DNA of 64,000 bases from Temnothorax longispinosus (taxonomy: Eukaryota > Arthropoda > Insecta > Hymenoptera > Formicidae): assembly GCF_030848805.1 (NCBI RefSeq), contig NC_092362.1, forward strand, positions 3,534,001-3,598,000, in the 5' to 3' direction. A model generated the notes under the pieces. It had not been told where the DNA came from, did no database searches, and worked only from the letters and a program-made list of their open reading frames with translations. Below are positions 1 to 13,900 of the stretch, piece after piece (positions within the stretch are counted from its first letter, which is position 1; each line of letters starts with the position of its first letter). The translations under genes were made by a program, and so were the position numbers.

Positions 1-1085
1 CTTAACGAACTAAAAGTAGATATATTCGTCTTTTTCTTTTTATTCTTGGTATTATAAGGCACAGAATAATGAAACCGCTTTAGGAGAAACGGATGTTTGA
101 GGTTGATTACTAGACGTGGTTTACTACAATTTTGTAATAATCTTTGAACAAAACGTAGTTTTATTACGTGTGAAATTCGCCGTGCACGAAAAGTTCGCCC
201 CTAAAGCGAGCCCTAAGATTCAGGTCGGCACAATCTTCGGCCACTTACTTACATAAACTTCTCAACACTCTGTAAGGCATCCGCGCATGAAAATGTTAAT
301 AAGGCAAGTTTTAACGAGCCCGAAGCTCGCCTCGACCTGACCAATCGGAATTTTGTGCTTCTTGCTTTTGCCATTCGGTTTTTATAGATTTTGGTTAGTC
401 CAATGCGAGGTAAACAGTCATTTTTTTATTATAAACGATTCTATAAAGCTGCAGTTTAATTTGCAATTAAAAAAAATGCTTGCTATCCATAACTTATCTG
501 CCTTTCGCAATGTTTATGATCTACTAAATAGTAATTATGTTAACAATAATGCAATGCGTACGTATCAGGGTTTAATTAAATTCATTACATTATTAACATT
601 AATATCACAATTATCGTTGGAGTCCGTAATAACTAGTATTATTCAATTTAGTAGCTATTCATGACTAACAAATGCTACCGAACTGAAATCAGCGAGTTGA
701 ATAGAGAACGAATCCGTCCACTACACTTGCATCAGTCCCCGGGATTAAAAAGGCCAGCTTTCGGAATTAAAAATCCTTGGATTCCCGAACGGTTCCCGCA
801 TCTCTTCTCCCCCTTTATCTACCCGTCTGCCACTTTTATTGGCCCCTCGAGTTAAAGGATGGATATTGCATTATCCGCTCAAACAAACCTCGGACGGCTT
901 CAGTCGGCTAGCTTAAAGGTGAACCAACTCCGGGTTCAGTCAAAGTCGATAATAGTCGCCGCTGAGGTGTGCTGGGTTAGGAAGGTGGAAAAGGTTGAGG
1001 ACGCAAGGAGGATCCGGAGGGTGTGATAAAGTCGTTATACAGGCGACACCTGCCCCCTGCCTTCCCTGCGCCCACCACCTACTAG
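1..1085. other. Non-coding, no gene seen
   Basis: The first ~650 bases are AT-rich with T and A runs; from ~660 the DNA becomes CpG-rich. The open frames here (to 103 codons) have biased composition, no recognisable domain and no convincing splice context. I see no RNA gene or element. Confidence 0.5.
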
Positions 1086-1115
1086 CCCCCTCCCCCCTCC
1101 CCCGTCCCCGTCCCC
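1086..1115 (-). other. C-run cluster, G-quadruplex motif on the - strand
   Basis: Five C runs of 5, 6, 5, 4 and 4 bases are separated by loops of 1, 1, 2 and 2 bases. The complementary strand therefore fits the canonical G3+N1-7 quadruplex pattern. It sits in a pyrimidine-rich stretch that continues to about 1440. The motif match is direct; folding in the cell is inference. Confidence 0.7.
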
Positions 1116-2850
1116 GCCGTCGGTTCACTCCTCACTCCTCAACCTCTCCTTTAGTCCCTCTTCATCCTCCCTATTACGGGCACAATGTTAAAGGGACTCC
1201 CGACGAGATTGAATTTGCTAACGGAAAACGCGAGTGAGTGAAACGTATTTGCTTTTTATCCCTCACTCCATTGAGAAGTCCTGCACTCCTCCCCCGTTCC
1301 CGTTTCCCACCGGCTCTGCCGTTCCTGAAGATCCCGTTTCTCTTCTCCGTCCGTTCCCTCCCGCCGATCGACCACCTTCTGACGCCCCCCTCCCCCCTTT
1401 TCCCTCTTTTCTGCCCCTCCCCCCGCAGTCCTGCAACCAATGTGACTACCCTTCCGTACCAGGTCTCCGGATCAACTCCTTCCACCGTTCTTCTTCGCAC
1501 GTCTCGGCACATTTGTCCAACGTTAAGAAAGTGACTCACCGTCGAAATCCCACGAAGCTGATGCGTCCTGGCACGTTCTGGAAACTGATGTGATGTGAGA
1601 TTTTTCCGAAGTATTTCCTCCTCCACCGAGAGAACGGTGCCTCCCCGACAGACATTAAATTATTAGCCGCTTTGAGAATTTTAAGTGCCGCGACTTTTTT
1701 CTTTTTACCCGATCCGATTTTTCTAGAGTTACTACGTGGTAATGAAATTGAAGTGATAGCATTACTTTAATATTACGTTCGACGATACGATTTTTTTTCC
1801 GATACGGTCGAATCGCATGTCATTTTTTCTTTACGCCAGTAAAGCGGACATTAGATAGCACGTTAGACGGCGAGAATGTCCGTGACTCGTGCCGCGTTCA
1901 TTAGCCTTGTTTACGGCAGGGTATACACGTCGTAAAGCGCGTCGAGTTTCTTTACTGTCTAACTCCCTCGTCTCGCTAAAACGTGCTTCCATAACATTGT
2001 ACGGATTCTCTACTACATGTTATAACATACCACTGTGCAAGATTTAATTACTTTACACAGTGTATTTAGCGACGTTAAGTGAAATTAATTTATCGTGATT
2101 GCACGCTAGAATCACTTACAGATGATAGTTTGGGATAAAATGTTGATTCTTGTACAATATCATACGGCTGAACAATGGTAGCTTCATTCTACAAAGTGGC
2201 TGAGTATCGTTATGTTAAAATGTATTTAAGATTTTGCATATTTAAAAATTATTGTATTACTTTATTAAGAATAAGTTAGACAAAATTAGACAAATTTGAA
2301 CGCTCCTTGTATTATTGCATCAGAGACATTTTAGATGATCGTTTATGAATTCAAAATTTTCTATCGTGATACATTTCGACCAGATTCGCGATTATGGTGA
2401 TCGACACAGAGGTGACGACACTGAATGTCGCATTTCCGTTTTCTTCCCGCCGCAGGAGGAAGCCACTCGCCCAGGTAGGAGAGGAAAAGGTAGGGGATGA
2501 GACCTTTGAGAGTGCAACACGCGAAATCCTGAAACCGAGCTGAGTGCAGGATATATATACAGGAAAAGGGTGGTTAGAGCGGGTGGTAGGCTGCGCGCGC
2601 TGGGACCGCATGCGGCAGTCCCTCACTCTCTTCGCGTTCTGATGCGTCAAGTGCATCTCGCCCCCAACCCACCCGTTCAATCTATCCTTTCCCCGCGGTA
2701 CCTTCCACCACCTCCTTCACCTGGACTCTACCCACCTCTCTTCTTCCGTCCCCGGCCCTCCCTCTTTCAGCCCTTCGCCTATCAGGCGTCGCCAACAGGT
2801 CAATAGCGCAAGTAGGTCACGTCTGTACCCGCCGACGACACTGCCGCCAC
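1116..2850. other. Pyrimidine-rich then AT-rich non-coding DNA
   Basis: From 1116 to 1440 the + strand is strongly C/T-biased, which produces proline/serine-rich pseudo-frames on + and arginine/glycine-rich ones on -. A good acceptor-like sequence ends at 1438. From 1640 to 2400 the DNA is AT-rich and closed in all frames. No gene is supported. Confidence 0.45.
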
Positions 2851-2914
2851 CGACGACGACGAGGACGACGACGATGACGACGACGACGACGACAACATCG
2901 ACGACAACGAATGC
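2851..2914 (+). repeat. (ACG)n trinucleotide repeat
   Basis: An imperfect (GAC/ACG)n array, interrupted by GAG, GAT, AAC and ATC units, runs for about 60 bases. In other frames it reads as poly-Thr, poly-Asp or, on the reverse strand, poly-Val and poly-Ser, so the open frames that cross it are products of the repeat. Confidence 0.85.
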
Positions 2915-5900
2915 ACTTTCGCGCTCGGTACTACTTGCAGGGACAGACAAAGGAGAGAGTGAGAATGTGCGATCCGAAACACGTGGTATCGTGAATAGAA
3001 TAGAGAAGCACAAGGGTGTCATCGCGTTTGCCGATAGCGATCGACACGTGGCTATATAGTGCCAATCTCTAATTGCATCTTACTCCGTTCAAATAATATC
3101 GAACATCGCGATAAAATATGCCGTGTCGTAATAAACTCAGATTCCTTTTCGCAATTGAGAATCACGACAACGGATCTGGCCAATTATACGCTTCGCTCGG
3201 TTTCACTCGATCCAAACGTCGACTAATTGGCACGGGGAAACGAAGGATCCGCGCTACGAAGGGAAAATAGCAGCAAGGAACGAAAGAGAGAGCGATTCTA
3301 AGGAAACGGCTCCGCCGACCGGACCCAAGTTTTTCGCGAGTAGTGCTGCCGTCTCTACCCGGTAGCACATAGCAAGTTGAAATCGCGTCTGCTCGAGCAC
3401 GGCCATGCTCCGCCCCAGACATGCACTCATTGGCGATGGCCTGCGTCGGCCTAGTACCGCGGCCTATACCAGAACCCGGGTTGGAAAATGCGGGGATCGT
3501 GGGTCGTGCCGGAGCACGGATTTCTGGCACGATGCCGCGTCGCCGCGCTCGTACGGGCAACAGTTATTCGCCGTTCCGTACTGCGATACCCTGCCACCGG
3601 CTGCGGCTAGGGGTGGAACATGACGAGCCGCGAGGCACCCTCGTTATCTTAGAGAGTTTACGGGAAAGGAAGTTGACGCCTTTCGATCGCTCGATCAGTT
3701 GAACATGACGTTGAAACTCGAATGTCCAAAGTTGGAAAGAAACGCGCAAAACATTGTAGATAACAATATTGAAATTAATTCGTATATTGTTGGTATTGCT
3801 ATGCTTATTTGTATTTAAACTAGGTTTTTAATTAGGTTTTAATTAGCTTATTCGCTACTGGTTATTCCGACAAGTTTCTGGCGTTATGCATGCCAACTTA
3901 ATGATAACTGTCGTGTAGAGTTGCGATACGAAAGATAATATAATATAATGAAAGGTAATGTTTCTCTATTGTTTTGTGCGATGAAGATATGAGAATTATT
4001 CTAAATATTTAATGTTAACATTTTTTTATTACAACTTTAAAAATGGCTACATGCTATATTTTTTAATAAAATAAATTTAAATTACGCGAGATCGCATCTT
4101 TAGTCAATTAATTTTTAAACACGCTTAATTGTTATCTAATTGTCTATTATTTAGCTTTTTAGGCGATTTAATGACAAAAAAGTGTATAATGGGGAGACGC
4201 GTGAGAAATTTCCATCATTATCGATAGAAATATCCTCTTTCGTTTCCAGCGCACGTTTGAATCGAGTTCGAAACAGTGTCATATTGAAAGAAGAAAATAC
4301 CTCTCTTTCCCCCCCCCCCTCTTCTCGTTTTCATGTAAATCTTTGTTTGCTCGCAGAAGAAGGTATAAAAGGAACCTATTCTAAGATGGAGAGGACCTGT
4401 CCCTAGAATCTTCCTATCTGTCTGTAAATTTTACGGCATTCGCTCCTCTTGAATATTCGTAAAGTTTTCTCCCGGACTTATAGATACTTAAATCTTTATT
4501 TGCCCCCAAGGGAAAAATGTTCTTTCTACAACACTATCAGCCGGTTGGAAATCTATCTCACTGTTTTAACATGACATTAATATTCCAATACGTTAGGCAT
4601 GTGATGCTCTCTAGCCCGCGACACGTCGCAGATTGTAATAGAGACGGAAATGGCGTGTGTCAGCAATATGTGAGTATGTGTCGTAACATTTACCCATTTA
4701 TATTCTTGCGCGGGGCAAGATCTCGATTGGCAGAAACTTATTTTTATTTCGCGTCGCAAATATCAATCTTCGTTATCGTTTTAATGATTCTACGGAAAAG
4801 CGCAAATAGCTCTTTCTCCGAAGTCTCGTGGACAAGACTCGTTGAAACAAGAATGCGTTGAGATCTCGACAAACTCAGCGGTGCGCGAGGGTGGTTCGAT
4901 GAAAGAAGCTGGGAGGTGTGTTAATTAAAGGCCGTCGAGCGCGAAAAGTTCTCGCGCGTTTTTTTTTTTGACCACGTCACGACCGTAACTCGGTTCTCGT
5001 CACGTTACTCAGGGTTACGTCGTCGCGTCGTCGGTGCCGGGCCTCCCCGGCCACATACACGGCGTCACACTCGCGCGATGCACATAATGATGGTGGTGCG
5101 AGTGGTACATATACCGTGCGAGTGTGCGCGTCACGTACGCGGTTCTGGTACATATGTACATATGTAGCCGCGTACCTACTAGATGCACTGCTCTCGCTCG
5201 TACTGCCAGGCAGAATTCCGCTCGGCCCTATTACCTTCGATTTGTCAGCTGGCTGCAGACGATAACGCATTTCCCTGGTTCGTCCCATCTCTCACCCTTT
5301 CCCTGGCTGGCTTTATACCACCCGCACAGTCTCCCGTCTCTTTCTCTCGTGTCGCGCCACTCCCTCCTACCTCTTCATTTGCACGGCCACCCTTTCGCCT
5401 CCCCCGGCACCGCGCGCTCTCTTTCCCTTCCTCTATCGCATTTACTCTTCTCTTTCTGCGTATGGCCATGTGCGCACTATGCAGCGGAGTAATGGTTTCG
5501 TTATTGAATTACCATCAACTGCAAATTTCATTTTATTTTGGGAAAGTGCTGATACACACGCACGCACGCCACGACCGTGCACGCCAAGACGAAATGAAAT
5601 TTGTCAGGCTGTTTGTCGCACGTGATCGTTCTGTCCGATGTAGAAAAGTTTTTCGGAGATTAAAGGCCGCGACTGACGAGAAATAGCTGCTACGTGAAAA
5701 ATGATGCCGTTGTCACGCACGTTTTCGAGGTTTTATTACGTTCTCTATATATGTGTATAAAAAGGGAGACCATTGGAAACACAGTCTCACTGGCCCATTA
5801 GTAGAATCTTTAGCGACCGAGTTCGCTGACGATCTTACGCATTGCTATTCCATTTTTGCGATCGCTCCGGTTACCCTTCATTAAATTCACGACCACTCGA

Positions 5901-7956
5901 AGGGGCACGGGGTGTGAGGCTGCCAGAAGAAAGGATTGGCAGCCGCTGAAGCGTTCGTCGTGCGACGATCTCGACGAATAAGAAGCTTTCTCAAAACATT
6001 TGATTTGAATAATAAATCCTTATCAGAGATAGAGGAAGGGCCGCGTGAGATCCAATTACTGCAGGGCGATGAATACCTATTCCAAGATAGTCTCTCTTCT
6101 TCGTTCTCCCTTTACTCCCCCTACTTTCTCGTCTTCTCTTTGTTATTATTCTCTTTGCTTTCACCATCCGACTGCCATCAGTACTTCCTCCTCACTTCTT
6201 CCTTCTTCGTTTCTCCATTTGTAGCGAGACGCTTCGCTGTTTCCGCAATTTTCCCTCAGGCGATATGTGTCATTTACATTACGCGTAGTATACACAGGTG
6301 GAGAAATGGTATTCCGTGCGCCTGCACTCAGCGTGCATCAAACGTCTCTCTTCGTAGGCCTTGCTATCTCCTTTAGCAGTTTAGTCGTTTAGAGTATCAA
6401 GAACGGAGATAGTGGTCGTTCGAGTCAAAGGAGGAAGATGCACACAGATTATATGGATGCAGTTATATAATAAGAAACCAAGCGCTACTTTTATGATTTT
6501 TAGTTCTGTATTGTGGAAATTTTCTAAAAACGCATAGAATTGTATTTAAAAAGGATTATAGTTCAGTCATTATATTTAAGATAACGTTGGCGCGGGATTT
6601 TATTTTTAGTGTTTCGCGAAATTTGCTTTAGTGGGAAACTAAAAGTTTTGAAATTGGTTCCACGCATTGCAGAACTGCGTCCATATATATTGATTACGTG
6701 ATGTATATCGTTTCGCAATTTGTAAGATTTACATAAGTAAAACTATTTACTTATTTATAATTAGTCATTAAATAATTATTTGAACAGCAATACGAAGGAA
6801 TGAAACGATAACGAAATAATTCTTCATCAGACTTTCCAAAAGCTCAGTGAAGATGTTTCTCTGCTTGTCCGATGAAACGTGCACCGTCTTTCTCGGTGTG
6901 CACCGGCGTAATTTATGTAGAAGCGGGTCATGATTGCGATGCCGCATCGTCGACGGAACATTTCGAGTTTCGCGGCAAAGTTCTCACGAGGCTCGCGTAT
7001 ACAGCAGCGTCAGGCTTTTCGAGTAACGCAATGGGATAAGGAGACCCGGCGCGAAGACATTACCGGAGGAACGTTCTCGAAGTTATCGAAGGGGACGCAT
7101 TCATGTCTCATAGAGTCATAGAATGTAATGAATTACTGTTTGCCGAACAATGCCGGTGGGTGCTTCCGGAGCAAGTAGGATAAACTGATTTACCGCTCGT
7201 GTAAACGTCACCGCACTGGCGAAGGACCGAGCCGAGGAAAAGCGCGGAGGAACAAGAAGTAACGAAAAACGAAAGATACGAAGAGGCGAGTTTTACCACC
7301 GCTCTACTATGAGTCGCACGTACACATATGTATGTATGTATAGATATATGTATAGTTTATTAAAGTTCGGTTACCTCTCTCGCCGCACCGCTCGTCCCTT
7401 ATCTATTTTCTACATTAGAGAAGACTTCGAGTTATGTGACTGTCGAAAGTCGAAACTACTTCCGCGAAAGAGTTCGAGCTCGCCATGCGAAAGCGCCAGT
7501 TTCTTTTCTTGGAAGTGTGCCCGCGCCAGCTTTTTCGGGCTCCGCGAATCTGCGCGTAAACCGATGGGATCGTTACTCCGGGAGATTTCGGACAAAGTGA
7601 TAAAGTACGGAGCGTTCCGTTCTGACGGTAAGACCATAACGAGGAAAATCTTTCGCTAAATTTTCTATTCCCATTTACGTGAGACGATTCAGATCGGTCG
7701 ACGCTGGATCATACGGTTTATAGAGATGAGCATCGACGTCTCGGTAAGAAGACATTACAGGGCAGTGATATATTCACGCTCTTCTTGTATTCTCAGAATC
7801 TTTCGGGAATTGACTGGCAGCGTTATGACGAGTTCCCGAAAGCGAAGTTTTGTTCACGGTGTGTATTAAACATCATTGAAATAAACAACGTGAAAGCTAG
7901 GAGCAGTAAAGAGGGTGCAAACGAGGAAGTAAAGGGTCGAAGATAAGGGAGAGCAA
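2915..7956. other. Non-coding DNA, no gene seen
   Basis: CpG-rich blocks (3150-3720, 4860-5690, 6900-7640) alternate with AT-rich blocks (3750-4180, 6470-6830). The CpG-rich blocks are open in several frames on both strands at once, which points to low stop-codon density and not to selection. An 11-base C/T-flanked C run lies near 4310. A short GC hairpin followed by T11 is at 4939-4969. Confidence 0.4.
4939..4969 (+). terminator. GC stem followed by T11 (possible Pol III-type stop)
   Basis: A 6-bp stem GCGCGA/TCGCGC (4939-4944 with 4952-4957, 7-nt loop) is followed after one G by eleven T residues. A run of four or more T ends RNA polymerase III transcripts in animals. I could not find a tRNA fold or convincing A/B boxes upstream, so this may simply be a T run next to GC-rich DNA. 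Confidence 0.15.
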
Positions 7957-7988
7957 GGAGAGAGAGAGAGAGAGAGAGAAAGAGAGGG
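7957..7988 (+). repeat. (GA)n microsatellite
   Basis: About 30 bases of GA dinucleotides with one AA interruption, followed by an 8-base G run. It lies inside a wider purine-rich stretch (7900-8030). Confidence 0.9.
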
Positions 7989-10900
7989 GGGGGCAAAGGA
8001 GATGGAAGGAAGGGTGAAACGAGAGAGTTCGTAATAAACCTCTTGCGCTAGTTCCCGAAGCGAAGAAGAGCAAGCTACCTTATTTTTCCCTTTCGTCTAC
8101 TTTGCCTCTTCCGCGTTCAAAAGGCTTTCTGTTGCGCGTACACTAGTACACGTATTCAACTTACTTCAACTATTTATGAAGGATCGGATATTGTCGAAAG
8201 GCAATTTAATATTAGCGAACGTGCGCATCTTATCTCAAGGTAATTAATGCTGAATGTAGCTGATGCCTCTCGCGATTGAAGGTACATTCTTCTCTCGTCA
8301 CTTTGTACACAACTTTAGTCTCGATTTTCTATTTACAAGCGTTATATAATGTAATAATTAGATTCAACTGTAATTAGTACTTAACGATAGGTTTACTAAT
8401 AAATTAATACTAGTATTACGATAACTTTTGCCATTCGGAAGTCATTTGTTACCGTCCGTAACATTGACTATTTATTGCGATGTCGAACGCTATTAAACGG
8501 TCGTATTGTCCACACGACGCGGTCTAACATGAAGGTCCGGTGCTAAAGATAAAATCAATATTACGTCGGTCATGAAATACGAGCGTCACGTGATACAGCG
8601 AGCCCCTTACACATGATCTCTATGGTCATATCATGCTACAACGTATTCCTCTAGATGTGTACAATGTTACCGACCCCTCAATGCAGCTGCAATATTATCC
8701 GCGAAATCCCATCGCTTTCAAACTTCTCCTATACGCCGAATATCGACCTTCGCGAATAGCTGCAACCTTGATAGGGTCCAGGCGCGAGAATCAAAGCGTA
8801 ATAATACATTGCGTGGAATGTAAAATGCATCAAGATGCTGCGTTCTCGGAGTGTCACGGTGGAAATATCGCGTCGACATTTAATAATGAATATGGCAAGT
8901 TTAAGTAAACGGCGAGACCTAGCCTGGGGATCGCTCGTTGAGAAGATAATAGCACGGACTCGAGGTAGAGAAGAATATGATGGGAGGACCATTAAACAAA
9001 AGCAGGAGCTAGTGCGGAGCGGTGCAGACAAAACGCGAGTAAGAAACTAAGAGGAACGGTCTTCTCGACATAAATAACCAGAAATAACAAAGACTGTAAT
9101 TAAGAGGAGCGTTCCGCGAGAAGCGAACGGAAATTTGTTAGTGACGCTAAAGTCGTTGCGCGCGGCAAGCGATTTTGCACGTACACACTAATAGCAACGA
9201 TGCACAAGCGATTTTGCAATAGCTTTCACGAAATTAGCGATAGTAATATCCGTCACATGAGAATCTATATTATTTTATACATTTATACGTGATGCGCATC
9301 CCGGACAAAATATCTGACGATAATTTATTATATTAATTATATTTATCATACATCAACGTTGTATCGCATGTCGTTGTATAATAAACAATTGTTCATAACG
9401 TGCGAATGTCTCCGGAAACGGTAGACGTGTACGCGTGCAAATATTCAGCGTGTGTCCGCTGAGCCAGCTGCGTCAAACTCGGTTTACAAACTGCCTTTCT
9501 ACGCGCTGCCTCTCTACACTGAATTTTTTGGACGTGTATTACTTCCGTATCAATCTGTTCTTACGCTTCCGCAAGTGGAACGACGAGTTTTATGCTTTAC
9601 GTGGACGGAATGGGACGCGCGGCGCCACGCGCGTTCAACAACGGCGCGCGGCGCGGCGCGGTCGGAATAAAGGGAAAATTTGTAAAATGATACGCGTTGC
9701 GAACAGTATTGCGAGCGAGCTCGAGGATTGAATGAGAAGCCCCGCCAAGGAAAACGACATCAAACAACGAAAACATGAAGAAGGAGGAAAGCAATCCGCA
9801 TGACTGAAGCCGTAACCATGGCGATACCAGGCCGCGATGCCTGCGAGGAAATATTGAATCCTCCTCTATTACCTTCTTGCAAAATAGTTTGCGGCGAATG
9901 CATCTAGATGCACCCTGTCGCGGCTTGTTGCATCACATGCCGTAGAATATCCGCGCTTGCCGTTTTTCCGCGAGGATCTTACGTGAATTTGCCCCGAGTA
10001 TGTAAATCCTGCCGGGCAATAAGTGACAACAGTACGCTCGAATTTCTCTCTTTGCGATTCAGATTTCGAGAGTGTAAAACATCTTTAAAGTCGATATTAA
10101 TTTTTCATTTCAAAAATGCGTTAAAGTTTTAACGGCAGAAATATTTTATCTCTCGAATAACAGTATTTCACTTTAATATTAACACAGGCGGAAGTAATAT
10201 TTTTTTTTGTTTTTGGTGGAAATAACTGCAATAGGAAATAGATTTTGACGAGCGATAGAAAATACATTTCGACACAACGCGGCAGACTAATCGAATGTCC
10301 AAAGCAGCGTATCGAATTCATTTCGTTTCTACTGACAAAGGCAAAACAAAATTGCGTCCGTTTTCCCTACAAATTGCCGATTATAACGATCAAGTATTAT
10401 TTTTCGCGAATGAGGGGCTTGGATGTTAAGATCCGCCTCGAAAGCTGCAATAATAAAGTATAGTGTGAGAATTTCAATGCTGATGGTAAAAGCATCGTTG
10501 AAAGTCTGTACGCTGAAATGACCGAGCGTTCGCTCTTCCTTGTGGACAGTCATAATATTATCTGACACAGCACTGCCTCATTTCCATTTGCATGTTTCAT
10601 TATCCAGCTCGATGACCCGCAGGCGCAAAACCATCCAGTCAGAAAAGTAAAAAAGAATCCGCTTTCCCGAGTAATCAAGAGTATCAGAACGCGAGCACCG
10701 ACAGAAATGTTTTTCTCGTTAACGAGTTCGTTAGACCAATCAACGTGCTTACGTTTATTTGAGATTCCAACTTTTCAGGCGTACACAATTTTTGACGAAA
10801 TCAAAGGAAGTACGTAGCGAAATTTTCAACTCCAAACTCGAAACTTGTATACGTCGCGTGAATGGCACGCCATAACGCGAATTTGCGCACTCGTTAGAAT

Positions 10901-13900
10901 CGTGAAAAGTACGACAGGACGTGAAATTTTGGCAACGTTTCAGGGCAGCTTGTCTAAAACGATGCATATGAGAACAATGCATATCGTGGCTTTGACGTGG
11001 CGCACTGCCACGGGCGAATACGTTATGTAATATGCAATAGTTATGTAACGAAACAATTAACAGTCAATTCGCTATTCGCGGATTGCGTTCTACATACGCA
11101 GCAATCATGCTTGTGAATGAACCGCAGCCTTTGTAGTCTTATATTTTGCCATGATATATACCGTTAACTACCAACATACGCATTTTGTAAAGTGGTTTTT
11201 ACAATTATATAACGTTCATACTTTTGAAAACGCTCTCTCTCCCCCTTATCTCGCTTGTTTTCTTGTTTATGTTACAAAAACATCGAGTTGTTCCGCTCAG
11301 CTTGTCAACGATGCATCAGTCTAAATTGATGGATTCTATCCCCAAAGATCTCGGAGGTACGAAGAGCAAGAAGGAGAGGAGAAACGGCGAAAAGGCAGAA
11401 ACGGATGAAAGAGAGGGGAAAAATTGCGGAGCCCTCAATCAGAGGCAGTGCCGTTCTTTAAAACCCATGACGGAGGTTTACCCCGGGAGTAGTTATTGGC
11501 TAATCTGCTTCTGACAATGCAACAAGAGCAACGAAAAAGAGAGACCGGGGATGGGAGACAGCGAACGCGCAAACCCCGCCGTTGAGCACGTCGGAGCGAC
11601 CATGGGGCGGTCGGTTGGATAGCATTATAACCCTCAGGCTATATCCTAAAAGTTATCTGAAAATTTCATTTACGACGAGAGAGTTAATAAATGTAAATAT
11701 TAGCCGTAGAAGCAGTTTAACGGGAACTACCACTACCGCTACCGAGGGCTGGCGGCTGCTCTAAAACCAACCGAGGGTAGGCAACGCACACCGGTGATGT
11801 AGCGCGCACCGGGGAGGTTACACTTTGAGTTCATTAAAGTGCGTATCGACCCGCGGCTTGATAAAAAGTGAAAAATCAAATTCCTGCCGTTCCCGGAACT
11901 CTGTCATTCGCCGGATGAAGTATCTGATGGGATACGATGGTTAGAGTCAACGAGAGAGAGAGATAAACACTTAGGGAACGGGAACGTGCCGGCAGCGCGA
12001 GACGAGCTGTAAATGGCGTTGCGCGATGCAACGGGATATATATTCATTTTGCGATTCGCGCCTCTCTATGTCTTCTCATCAAAATCGAGAACGCGCGTAT
12101 TCGTGAATATTTCTTTTCATATTGGTAACCTGGGTGTTTTTCGCTATGTTCAAATAACAAGCAAAGACTGCCGTTGAGTATAAATTAAATGTAAATACGA
12201 CGGAAAATGGAGAGCAAATACCGTGCCGCTGTTCCGAAACAACAATGCGGCTTAGAGGATGGGACCTAGGTTGAAAAGGAGAACAGAATGAAAGAGAACA
12301 CGGATGGCGTAAGAGGCCGGCGAGGAAAGCAGGGTGGCGTAGGCGGGGGTTGAGTACCTGTCGAGAAATACCCAATAGATAAAATCGATAACGGCAGCTT
12401 TCAGCGGGCGTTCTATGAGAGTCCAGAAATTTTAGTCGATCTAGAGCGTAGGTTTCGCTACTCGGCGAAGTATCGAAGAATTTCCATATTAAATATCGGA
12501 CGCTGCATAAACATTAATTGAAAGATACCGCGCCACGATCGCTTCCAACACGGAGATTCAACGAGAGCGCGGACCTTCCGTCTTGCGAAATAAAGCGGTC
12601 AACATAAATATACGCGACGCATGTTTTTAAATATACAACGTTTTCGCTTTGCGCAAAAATGCTGTCTAAATATCACGCGACGTCTCGTACTCGCTCGCCA
12701 GGTTCGTGCTTTACAGCACAAGCCCGTTTACGAACGTTTATTATTCTTTCCACTTTTTCGCGACAAAATGAACGAACGCGAGCCCCCCGTCGCGTCGTCG
12801 CGTCGTGCAAACGCGCGCGGCGAATATTTTGCGATGGATCGCGACGGATATTTTACCGTTGATGATGAAGTAACAAATTAAGGGAGAGTAACTCGATACG
12901 TCAGCATACTGACGCAAACATGTATCGCGTAGGCTTCTTATTTTACATGAAACGACTTCCCTTTGACAAGAAAATTTCTTCCTCCAGAGGAGCGCGGCTT
13001 CCATTTTCCGCAGATCAATCGTATACCCCGATTGCTCCGACAACTTATACGACTGCACTTCCCATCCTCGCATCTCGTTCGCCGAACGGTCTTTTTCGCT
13101 TCGTCTGTTTCACATGTACCATCGATCCGTATATAACACCGATTCCGTAGCGGTTCATCGTCGGCGGTGCGCCGAAATTGCCTTTCTTAAACTCCAACCG
13201 ATTAGACCCACGCATCGGTCCGTGAAATCACCCTATAGGCGGTGGATCGTAAAATCGCGAGGGCTGCTTGCGGTTGAATTCTGGCATTTCGCGTTGGTCT
13301 TAGGAAGAAGTGCGAATGGTCTTTTAGGATAGTATCCTGCTGCGAAAATGACCCGTCATTCGCAGCCTGCGGAAGACCGAGATCTTTCTTGAGGGTGCGA
13401 TCGGACGCTCGGACGCTCAAATCTCATCCTGATCGACATTCGTTCTGCCGTTTACACCCATCTATCTGTAAGAGTAATGTCGAAAATGCGATCGGTGACA
13501 TTCGCGTGATCCACGCCCGTGGACGCTGGGGGACTGAAATTTCGCGTGATTACGGTTTTCAAGCGCGACATATCGAGATAGTTGACGCGATAACGCGCGA
13601 ATGCGAATCGGAGGCATTCGTAAATGATGGATCATTCTTTCCGAAATCTCGCCCTCTCTCACCGGTTGCCAGTTGCATACACGTCCATCCATCATGTTAT
13701 CTTCTGTAATGGATATGCATCTTCGCGCGGGTAATGAATAACGTGTCGAGCATATATGAGTTTTCTCATTGTGGATGACAAAACGTGTTTTGTCATCGGT
13801 CACACAGATTATTAATTACGGGAGATTATTTAATAATAATTTTAGCTTGATTGATTTTAAAAACATTAGCATGGCGCGGAATTAAAAACTATTACCATAA

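Noticed and set aside
2717..3059. Poly-Thr, poly-Val and poly-Ser frames
   Set aside because: Direct translation of the (ACG)n repeat in different frames.
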